Positions 54,777 to 64,000 of a stretch of DNA of 64,000 nucleotides are shown here, in pieces. The stretch is from Leptodactylus fallax (Eukaryota > Chordata > Amphibia > Anura > Leptodactylidae). Position numbers and translations under genes: made by a program. Positions within the stretch are counted from its first letter, which is position 1; the number at the start of each line of letters is the position of its first letter. Below the pieces are notes generated by a model. It was not told where the DNA came from. It saw nothing but the letters and a program-made list of their open reading frames with translations, and made no database searches. Location: positions 186,001 to 250,000 of the forward strand of contig CAMRHE010000170.1 of NCBI GenBank assembly GCA_947044405.1, in the 5' to 3' direction.

Positions 54777-55970
54777 CCGCCATGTTGCTGCCCCCCTGCA
54801 GCCCGGGGTCTGTCCAGTGACCTCAGGCTGCCTGGAGACGCCGTTATCTGGTTGATCCTGCTGGGACCTCCGGAAGTTAGTCTATGCGTGTGCATAGCGC
54901 TGACTTCCTGTATAGACTGCAAGAAACATGTATGCTTGTGTCTTGCAGTCTATAGTACTGAGCCAACGATCAAAGCATCGCTGGCTCAGGTGTCCTAATG
55001 GGACACATGAAAAAGTAAAAAAAATTCAAAAAAATAAAGTATGTGAAAAAAAATTAATAAAATAATAAAGCCCCCAAAATTTGCTTTTCCTATATAAAAT
55101 GAATATTAAAAAAAAAAACCCCTTAAAAATGAATAAAAAACACTACATATTTGGTATCGCCACATCCATAACAACCTGTACAATAAAACAGAAACAATAT
55201 TTAACATACACGGTGAATGTCGGGGAAAAAAAAACGGAAAAAAACGCCAGAAGTAATGATTTTTCGGCATCTCGCCTTACAAAATATGCCATAAAAAGTG
55301 ATCAAAAAGTCATATCTACCCCCAACTCTGTAAACTGCAAAATAAAAATGTTACGCATCTCAGAAGATGGCAATGCAAAAGTAACTGATTTATGACCCCA
55401 AATGGGTTTTTGTTCTGCAATATTAGTATCGCATAAAAAACAATATAAATGAGGTATCGCCGTAATCATACCGAATCACAGAATAAAGGTGACATGTTAC
55501 TTACGCTGTACGCTGCATGGCGAAAAGTTTAAAAGGTAAAACAATACCAGAATTTATGGGTTTTTTTTTTTAAAATCTACCATGAAAGAGTTAATAAAGT
55601 TTATTCAATAAGTTATAGGCGCCCAAAGATGATGTCATTACAAAATATATCTCATACCGCAAACAACAACCCCTCATATGGCTACATCACTGGAAAAATA
55701 AAGAAGATATAGCTTGCACAATGTGAAGACAAAAACCCCCAAAATCGCCAAATCATTAGAACATAACTGGCTGTGTCAGGAAGGGAATGTATAAACTGTG
55801 CGAGCGTATATTAGGGGACACCCCAAATTTAGACCTTATGAGGGATAATAAATGCCCCCCCAATAATAGGAACTACTGGGGAAATAGTAGGGAATTTAGT
55901 GTACCCATTGCACTCCGCACAGCTTACATATTCACTGTTCACCATCCACTATGCAGTCACATCTGGGATA
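54777..55970. other. AT-rich interior of piggyBac-like element, no gene
   Basis: A-rich runs (55010-55140) and short repeated phrases such as tatcgcc and gtaatcata. Frames here are lysine-rich by composition and carry no domain. Confidence 0.5.
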
Positions 55971-56960
55971 CTAATGCTCACTACACCCCTTGATAAATTC
56001 TTTAAGGGGTGCAGTTTTCAAAATGGGGTCATTCCCTAGGGGATTCCACTTTATTGGTATTTTAGAGGCTCTGCAAACATGACATGTCGTCCAGATCCCA
56101 AACATCTGAATCTGCGCTCCAAAAGCCACATAGCGCTCCTTCCATTCTGTACCCTGCTGTGTGTCCAAACTGCAGTTTATGACCACATGTATGACACTGG
56201 TGTACCCAGGATAAAGTATTTAATGTCATATGTGGGTATAAATGGCTGTTTTGGCACAGAAAAGAAGTAGCGCTATTTGGTTTTTGGTGCACAGATTGGA
56301 CGATTTGGTTTTTGGACTCCATTACACTTTTGCACAGCTGAAACACCAGTAAAGTGGTATACCCTGACATGCCACCCCATTTTGGAAACTACACCCCTGA
56401 AGGATTTTATCCAGGTGTACAGTAAGCATTTTTAATCCCCAAGTGTTGCATTAACTTTCCAGAAAGGAATACGCAGCTGATGGTGAAAGGTGAAAATGAC
56501 AATTTTTCCAGGAATATGTCATTTCAGTGTGTAATATGTTGTGCCCGGCTTGTATCACAGACGAATGCTCCAAAAGCTGTTGTGCCCAGGATTCCCGCTT
56601 AACAGTTTTTGGAGTGTGGGTCTGCTGATACAAGCTGGTTACAACATATCGGGCACTGAAATGGCGTATCTATGGAAAAATTTCATTTTTAACTTTTCAT
56701 TATCAGCTGCACATTCATTTCTGGAAATTAAATTAATGCAACACTTAAGGGTTAATAATGCTCGCTACCCCACTTGATAAATCCCTTGAAGGGTGTAGTT
56801 TCCAAAATGGGGTGACATGTCTGTGGATTCCACTTTACTGGCAATTCAGGAGCTCTGCAAAACTGGCATGGTGTCCAAAAACCAAACTGTGCTCCAAAAA
56901 CCAAAATAGCGCTCCTTCCCTTTTGCGCCCAGCTGTGCCAAAATAGCAGTTTATACCTAC

Positions 56961-57427
56961 TGTGACAATTTGGGGGGATTAGTCTCAAAGGCGGCAGACT
57001 CCTGGACCCGACCGCGGTGTTGGTGGTACTGGGCGCCGGAGAAGCAGCATTCGGACGGTGCTAGTGTAAAGTAAATGGCTTTATTTCAGCTGTAAGAGTA
57101 GAACATAAAGAAAACAATAAACAGCCTGGGCCACATTTAGGGCACTAACTCACTGCTTGACCCCTATCTAGCCTCTGGGGCAACAAACAGCCTGATTCAT
57201 GCTCCGCTCGAGCCAAAAGTCCTCTTTTGGAACCCAGTCCTCCCGGGTCAGACTGCCTGTCTGTCCTTGGCTGGTTCCACACTCCCTGCAGGTCTCGACA
57301 CAGCACCTCTGCTGCTGTATCCACTCCCTCTGGAGTTACGCCCCCCCCCCCCATAGGTGTGGCTGAGAACCTTTCCAGGCCTGGCCCTGGGTCGCTCATT
57401 AGCGACCTCTGGGTTCATACTCTCACA
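56961..57427 (-). repeat. Solo LTR of the host-gene-capturing family
   Basis: TGTGACAATTTGGGG...TCTCACA, 467 bp, with ctac on both sides (56957-56960, 57428-57431), a perfect 4-bp duplication. Inserted in the tandem array. Confidence 0.9.
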
Positions 57428-57792
57428 CTACATATGGCATTGTTAAGTATGTTATCTTGGATACACCAGTGTCATACATGTGGGCATAAACTGCCATTTG
57501 GGCACAGAGTAGGGGGCAGATGTGAAGGAGCGCTATGTGCTTTTGGAGCGCAGATTTAGATTGTCGGTTTTTGGACGCCATGTCACATTTGCAGAGACCC
57601 TAAAATTGCCCCTACAAAATGGGGTCACTTCTTGGGTAATTCCAGTTTACTGGCACCTCCAGGGATCTGCAAAAACAACATGGCGTCCAGAAATTCCCTC
57701 TAAATCTGTACTCCAAAAGGTAAAAAAAACACAGTGCTCCTTCCCTTCTCAGCCCTGCTGTGTGCCCAAGCAGCAGTTTATACCCACATATA

Positions 57793-59378
57793 CACTACCG
57801 TTCAAAAGTTTGGGGTCACCCAGACAATTTTGTGTTTTCCATGAAAACTCACACTTTTATTTATCAAATGAGTTGCAAAATGAATAGAAAATATAGTCAA
57901 GACATTGACAAGGTTAGAAATAATGATTTTTATTTGAAATAATAATTTTCTCCTTCAAACTTTGCTTTTGTCAAAGAATGCTCCATTTGCAGCAATTACA
58001 GCATTGCAGACCTTAGGCATTCTAGCTGTTAATTTGCCCCATGCTTCCAGAAGCCCCTCCCACAAGTTGGATTGGCTTGATGGGCACTTTTTGCGTACCA
58101 TACGGTCAAGCTGCTCCCACAACAGCTCAACGGGGTTGAGATCTGGTGACTGCGCTGGCCACTCCATTACAGATAGAATACCAGCTGCCTGCTTCTTCCC
58201 TAAATAGTTCTTGCATAATTTGGAGGTGTGCTTTGGGTCATTGTCCTGTTGTAGGATGAAATTGGCTCCAATCAAGCGCTGTCCACAGGGTATGGCATGG
58301 CGTTGCAAAATGGAGTGATAGCCTTCCTTATTCAAAATCCCTTTTACCTTGTACAAATCTCCCACTTTACCAGCACCAAAGCAACCCCAGACCATCACAT
58401 TACCTCCACCATGCTTGACAGATGGCGTCAGGCACTCTTCCAGCATCTTTTCAGTTGTTCTGCGTCTCACAAATGTTCTTCTGTGTGATCCAAACACCTC
58501 AAACTTCGATTCGTCTGTCCATAACACTTTTTTCCAATCTTCCTCTGTCCAATGTCTGTGTTCTTTTGCCCATATTAATCTTTTCCTTTTATTAGCCAGT
58601 CTCAGATATGGCTTTTTCTTGGCCACTCTGCCCTGAAGGCCAGCCTCCCTGAGTCGCCTCTTCACTGTATATGTTGGCACTGGCATTTTGCGGGTACTAT
58701 TTAATGAAGCTGCCAGTTGAGGACCTGTGAGGTGTCGATTTCTCAAACTAGAGACTCTAATGTACTTGTCTTGTTGCTCAGTTGTGCAGCGGGGCCTCCC
58801 ACGTCTCTTTCTACTCTGGTTAGAGCCTGTTTGTGCTGTCCTCTGAAGGGAGTAGTATACACCGTTGTAAGAAATCTTCAGTTTCTTGGCAATTTCTCAC
58901 ATGGAATAGCCTTCATTGCTAAGAACAAGAATAGACTGTCGAGTTTCACATGAAAGTTCTCTTTTTCTGGCCATTTTGAGAGTTTAATCGAACCAACAAA
59001 TGTAATGCTTCAGATTCTCTACTAGCTCAAAGGAAGGTCAGTTTTATAACTTCTCTAACCAGCAGAACTGTTTTCAGCTGTGCTAACATACTTGCACAAG
59101 GGTTTTCAAAATATCCATTAGCCTTCTTACACAATTAGCAAACACAATATACCATTAGAACACTGAAGTGATGGTTGCTGGAATTGGGCCTCTATACATC
59201 TATGTAGATATTGTATTAAAAACCAGTCGTTTGCAGCTAGAATAGCCATTTACCACATTAACAATGTATAGAGTGCATTTCTGATTCATTTAATGTTATC
59301 TTCATTTAAAAAAAAAAACTGCTTTTCTTTCAAAAATAAGGAAATCTCTAAGTGACCCTAAACTTTTGAACGGTAGTG
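57793..59378 (-). mobile_element. Complete Tc1/mariner transposon (copy I)
   Basis: 1586 bp between TA dinucleotides (57791-57792, 59379-59380). Ends CACTACCGTTCAAAAGTTTG on both sides. Confidence 0.95.
57955..58974 (-). pseudogene. DD38E-type transposase with one nonsense codon (copy I)
   Basis: A single frame of 339 codons from ATG 58974 (MARKRELSCETRQ) to 57955, broken only by TGA at codon 26 (58897-58899). The HTH region EIAKKLKIS and a KRRGRPR box precede [34 protein letters not shown] and LNPVELLW. Second Asp to Glu spacing is 38, as in copies B and G, but the sequence is a different family. Catalytic residues are intact. From the ATG it would make only 25 residues. Confidence 0.93.
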
Positions 59379-60656
59379 TATAATTTTTTTTTCCCCAGGA
59401 TAGCCCACTTAATAATTTTAGGAGTGCGTCTCTGATGCCACAAAGTGGCTGCAACGTATTAGGCACTGAAATTGAATATTTCTTCAAAAACTTTAATTTT
59501 CACTTTGTACATTAATTTTTGGGAAGTATTTTTAGGCTCAAAATGATAATACCCCTTGATACATTCTTTTAGGAGTGTAGTTTCTAAAATGGGGTCACTT
59601 TTGAGAGGTTTCCTTTGTATTGGTATTTTAGGGGCTCTGCAAATGCGACATGGCACCTGAAAAATATTCCAGCCACTTCTGCTCTCCAAAAGCCAAATAG
59701 TGCTCTTTCCATTCTGAGCCCCACCATGTACCCATACAGCAGAATACCACATATGGGGCATTTCTGTGTTCAGAAGAAATTGTGTAACAAACTGTGGGGT
59801 GTTTTTCCTTCTCTAACCACTGGCAAAAATTAAAAATATGTCGCTAAATGGACGGTTTATTGGAAAAAAAAAGTAATTTTTCATTTTTACGTCCCAAGGT
59901 CAATAAATTCTGTGAAACAGCTGTGAGGTCAAAATGCTCACTATACACTTAGATAAATTCTATGAGGGGTGTAGTTTCCAAAATGGAGTCACTTTTTGGG
60001 AGTTTCCATTGTATTGGTACTTTAGGGGCTCTGCAAATGCGACATGGCACCCGAAAACTATTCCAGCAAAATTTGCCCTCCAAAAGCTATATAGCGCTCA
60101 TTCCATTCTGAGCCCCACCATGTACCCATACAGCAGATTACAACCACATATGGGGCATTTCTGTGTTCAGAAGAAATTGTGTAACAAACTTTGAGGAGCT
60201 TGTGAAAATGAAAAATTTGGGGCTAAATTGATGATTTATTGGAAAAAAAAGTAAAAGTAATTTTTCATTTTCATTTCCCAATGTTAAAAAAAAATCTGTG
60301 AAAAAGCTGTAGCATTAAAATGCTTACTATACCCCTTGATATGCTCTGTGAGGGGTGTACTTTCCAAAATGGGGTCACTTTTAGGGGGTTTACACTGTAT
60401 TGGTACTTTGGGGGCTCTGCAAATGAGACATGGCACCTGAAAACTATTCCAGCAAAATCTTCCCTCAAAAGCCAAATAGCGCTCTTTCCATTCCGAGCAC
60501 CGCCATGTACCCCTACAGCAGTTTACGACCACATATTGGGTATTGTCGTGTTCAGGAGCAATTGTTTAAAAAACTGTCGGGTGCTTTTTCTCCTTTAACC
60601 CCTTGTGAAAATGAAAACTTTGGGGATAAAGTGACGTTTTAGTAATTTTTCATTTA

Positions 60657-62277
60657 CAGTGCCTTGCGAAAGTATTCAGCCCCCTTGAAGTTTTCAACCT
60701 TTTGCCACATTTCAGGCTTCAAACATAAGGATATAAAATTTTAATTTTTTGGTGAAGAATCAACAAGTGGGACACAATTGTGAAGTGGAATGAAATTTAT
60801 TGGTTATTTTAAACTTTTGTAAAAAATAAAAAACTGAAAAGTGGGGCATGCAATATTATTCGGCTCCTTTACTTTCAGTGCAGCAAACGCATTCCAGAAG
60901 TTCAGTGAGGATCTCTGAATGATCCAATGTTGTCCTAAATGACTGATGATGATAAATATAATCCACCTGTGTAATCAAGTCTCCGTATAAATGCACCTGC
61001 TCTGTGATAGTCTCAGGGTTCTGTTTAAAGCGCAGAGAAAATCATGAAGACCAAGGAACACACCAGGCAGGTCCGTGATACCGTTGTGGAGAAGTTTAAA
61101 GCCGGATTTGGATACAAAAAGATTTCCCAAACTTTAAACATCCCAAGGAGCACTGTGCAAGCGATCATATTGAAATGAAAGGAGTATCAGACCACTGCAA
61201 ATCTACCAAGACCCGGCCCTCGCTCTAAACTTTCATCTCAAACAAGGAGAAGAATGATCAGAGATGCAGCCAAGAGGCCCATGATCACTCTTGATGAGCT
61301 GCAGAGATCTACAGCTGAGGTGGGAGAGTCTGTCCATAGGACAACAATCTTTCGTACACTGCACAAATCTGGCCTTTATGGAAGAGTGGCAAGAAGCCAT
61401 TTCTCAAAGATATCCATAAAAAGTCTCGTTTAAAGTTTGCCACAAGCCACCTGGGAGACACACCAAACATGTGGAAGAAGGTGCTCTGGTCAGATGAAAC
61501 CAAAATCGAACTTTTTGGCCACAATGCAAAACGATATGTTTGGCGTAAAAGCAACACAGCTCATCACCCTGAACACACCATCCCCACTGTCAAACATGGT
61601 GGTGGCAGCATCATGGTTTGGGCCTGCTTTTCTTCAGCAGGGACAGGGAAGATGGTTAAAATTGATGGGAAGATGGATGGAGCCAAATACAGGACCATTC
61701 TGGAAGAAAACCTCTTGGAGTCTACAAAAGACCTGAGACTGGGACGGAGATTTATCTTCCAACAAGACAATGATCCCAAACATAAAGCAAAATCTACAAT
61801 GGAATGGTTCACAAATAAACGTATCCATTTGTTAGAATGGCCAAGTTAAAGTCCAGACCAGAATCCAATCGAGAATCTGTGGAAAGAGCTGAAAACTGCT
61901 GTTCACAAACGCTCTCCATCCAAACCTCACTGAGCTCGAGCTGTTTTCCAAGGAAGAATGGGCAAGAATTTCAGTCTCTCGATGTGCAAAACTGATAGAG
62001 ACATACCCCAAACGACTTGCAGCTGTAATCGCAGCAAAAGGTGGCGCTACAAAGTATTAACTTAAGGGGGCCAAATAATTTGGCACGCCCCACTTTTCAG
62101 TTTTTTATTTTTTACAAAAGTTTAAAATATGCAATAAATTTTGTTCCACTTCACGATTGTGTTCCACTTGTTGATTCTTCACCAAAAAATTAAAATTTTA
62201 TATCCTTATGCTTTAAGCCTGAAATGTGGCAAAAGTTTGAAAAGTTCAAGGGGGCCGAATACTTTCGCAAGGCACCG
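60657..62277 (+). mobile_element. Tc1 transposon (copy J)
   Basis: 1621 bp between TA dinucleotides (60655-60656, 62278-62279). Ends CAGTGCCTTGCGAAAGTATT on both sides with one change. Confidence 0.94.
61044..62060 (+). pseudogene. Tc1 transposase (DD34E), broken (copy J)
   Basis: ATG 61044 (MKTKEHTRQVRDTVVEKFK), TGA at codon 45, frameshift near 61400-61440. The catalytic part from 61469 has [24 protein letters not shown] and [12 protein letters not shown]; a TAA at 61847-61849 lies inside the WPS-x-SPD segment, then NPIENLW. Another shift lies near 61920. Ends ...GGATKY at 62060. Inactive. Confidence 0.92.
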
Positions 62278-62640
62278 TATACATCCCAATGTTAGTAAAA
62301 TCTGTGAAACGGCTGTGGCGTCAAAATGCTCACTATACCCCTTGATGAATTCTGTGAGGGGTGTAGTTCCCAAAATGGGGTCACTTTTAGGGGGTTTCCA
62401 TTGTTTTGGTACTCTAGGGGCTTTGCAAATGAGACATGGCACCTGACAACTATTCCAGCAAAATTTGCTTTTCAAACGTCCAGTGTCGCTCCTTCCCTTC
62501 TGTGCACTGCCATGTGCCCAAACATCAGTTTACACCCACATGTGGGGTATTACTGTGCTCTGGAAATATTGCATAACAAACTGTGAGATGCATTTTCTCC
62601 TTTCTCCCCTTTGTGAATGTGTTAATTTTAGGGCTAAATT

Positions 62641-63281
62641 AAGGGATTAGTGGAAAAAAAAATGAAATGTCTAAATTTCACCTCCATATTGTTTTAATTC
62701 CAGTGAAATACTTAAAGGGTTAACAAACTTCCCAAATGCTATTTTGAATTATGTGAGGGGTGCAGTTTTGAAAATGGGGTGATTTATGGGGGTTTCTAAT
62801 ATATAGGCCTTTATAATCCCTTTCAGAACTGAAGTGGTCTCTAAAAAATGAGTTTGGGAAATTTTCTTGTAAATCTGAAAAATCGTTGTTACACTTGTAA
62901 GCCTTCTAACGTCCAAAATAAATGAAAGGACAATTAAAAGATGATGCCGATATATAGCAGAGATATGGTAGCTAATATGTATTAATGTATTTGGGTGGTA
63001 TGACTATCTGTCGGTAAAGCAGGGCATTTCACATTTTGAAAATTGCGATTTTTTTTTTTTCCAAATTTCCAACAAATTTCCTATTTTTTTTATAAATAAA
63101 TACAAAAATATTCATTAGTGTTTACCACTAACATGAAGTACAATGTATAATGAAAAAACAATCTCAAAATCATTTGTGTAAGTTAAAGCGTCTCAAAGTT
63201 ATTGCCATATAAAGTGACACGTCAATTTTGAAAAAACGAGGCCTGGTCCTTAACGCACTTTTGGGCTGGATCCTTAAAGGG
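62641..63281 (+). repeat. Right end of piggyBac-like element, no gene
   Basis: Homologous (reversed) to 3443-4060. Ends tggatccttaaagggTTAA. Confidence 0.55.
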
Positions 63282-63710
63282 TTAAAGGGGGTACACAGGA
63301 AAGTCAATTTTAGGATGCACTTGGGGGTATTATTCATTATGGGGGGTTATATTATATATTTTATAATTGGGGGTAGCAGCAGGATGGGTATGCAGGTGAC
63401 GACAATGTGGCTCTGGTGCCTGGAAAAGTAAGGAGCCAAAGATGTATGTTCTGCAAACTTTACAGAGACTAGAAGAAATGGTTATGGTGGTCCAGATGGA
63501 AGAAAAATTGGAATGGAAATGTGAACAATTAGTCAGAGACGTCACTGGTAAGTCTCTAAATGATACTGCACTGTATTCACCCTGTGTACAGCCCATATCT
63601 ACCACTATACGGTCACCGTATATTGATAATATCAGTATACGTAAGTTGGGGGCCCACTTGAACATGTTCGCTCCCCGTTTTCAACCCCTAGCTACACCTC
63701 TGACCTAGTT

Positions 63711-64000
63711 GAAAAGTGATGAAGAAGAAGCGGCTTTCTAAAACAAAAAGTTGCCAAAAATGATCCCTTCATGGGAGCAGATGTGAAATCAAAACGGTGT
63801 TGTCATTGAAAGATGCAATGGGACAGGTTTTTTTGACGTGGGGACCTTTTTCAATATAATTTTATTTATTTATTTTTATACCAACACTGTGTGTACTGTG
63901 TGGTATAGTGAAATTTGATGGACCAGAATGCAGGATATGTCTGACTGAGTGGTGGTAGTGTGGCAGTAGATTAACTCCTTCCTTCTGGAGGAATTTTTTG
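63711..64000. other. Right edge, nothing recognised
   Basis: 290 bp of ordinary AT-rich sequence outside the hAT-like element. No feature supported. Confidence 0.5.

Larger units (their letters stand above)
55971..62640 (+). repeat. ~0.39 kb tandem array, interrupted
   Basis: Units marked by aaaatgctcactatacccctt then gtgtagtttccaaaatggggtcac recur at about 55974, 56754, 59540, 59931, 60317 and 62323. After removing Tc1 copy J the spacing is 383-391 bp. Units vary but keep a block order. Frames through them (for example MLTIPLDKF...) repeat because the DNA repeats. Confidence 0.82.
54731..63281 (+). mobile_element. piggyBac-like (TTAA-flanked) non-autonomous element with tandem array
   Basis: TTAA at 54727-54730 followed by CCCCTT, and AAAGGG followed by TTAA at 63282-63285, fit piggyBac-type termini. 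No transposase is present. Contains 54950-55700 AT-rich sequence, the 0.39 kb array, a solo LTR and Tc1 copies I and J. The element beginning at 3439 in opposite orientation is homologous. Inverted terminal similarity is short, so superfamily is tentative. Confidence 0.55.
54573..63702. mobile_element. Outer hAT-like element with 8-bp target duplication
   Basis: Ends CAGAGGCGTAGCTAG (54573) and complement of CAGAGGTGTAGCTAG (63702), 14 of 15 identical. Flanking octamers gcctagtt (54565-54572) and acctagtt (63703-63710), 7 of 8 identical. Its own sequence is only about 570 bp (54573-54726 and 63286-63702); the rest is nested insertions. Right part 63440-63700 has an open frame with no domain, regarded as chance. 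Confidence 0.78.

Noticed and set aside
63442..63708. 88-codon frame at the right end of the hAT-like element
   Set aside because: No recognisable domain and it runs into the terminal inverted repeat; treated as chance.

Overview
The window is repeat-dense, non-coding vertebrate DNA. I found no unique host gene with introns, no RNA gene and no prokaryotic feature. A Tx1-like LINE, many Tc1-type DNA transposons, hAT and piggyBac-like elements, a Gmr1-type Ty3/gypsy element and other gypsy LTR elements together suggest an amphibian, probably a frog or toad. That is inference, not proof. Nearly every base belongs to a transposon, often inserted in another transposon.

Layout. 1-453: 3' end and 3' LTR of an LTR element extending off the left edge. 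454-2878: hAT fragment with a broken BED-finger transposase. 2879-21457: AT-rich repeat and a piggyBac-like element with a ~0.39 kb tandem repeat. It is split by a hAT-like element (4068-9446, itself hosting a complete LTR element at 4337-8597) and by a Tx1-like LINE (about 10395-20569, itself hosting a chromodomain gypsy element at 13655-18332). 21458-22375: Tc1 fragment. 23029-26424: LTR element with a PNMA-like Gag. 26891-43956: a degenerate tandem-repeat element carrying five insertions: a 5.2 kb LTR element with host-gene-derived sequence (27328-32535), an intact Tc1-type transposase (32557-34187), a second Tc1 (34347-35949), a third Tc1 (36055-42605) split by a Gmr1-type retrotransposon (37537-42576), and a fourth Tc1 (42709-43955). 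44349-54013: further hAT-like, TA-flanked, Tc1 and solo-LTR insertions. 54573-63702: hAT-type outer ends with 8-bp target duplications around a TTAA-flanked piggyBac-like element, which carries the 0.39 kb array, a solo LTR and two Tc1 elements.

The most unusual feature is the LTR element at 27328-32535. Between its direct LTRs, in LTR-sense orientation (minus strand), lie intronless open frames that resemble the rod of a nonmuscle/smooth-muscle myosin II heavy chain and the SPRY domain of hnRNP U. I see no pol. It looks like a non-autonomous retroelement that captured pieces of at least two cellular mRNAs. Related LTRs occur at 27-453, 50727-51212 and 56961-57427, and 4-bp target duplications are visible at several.

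Coordinates of element ends come from reading terminal motifs and flanking duplications by eye. Family names come from motifs, not database searches.
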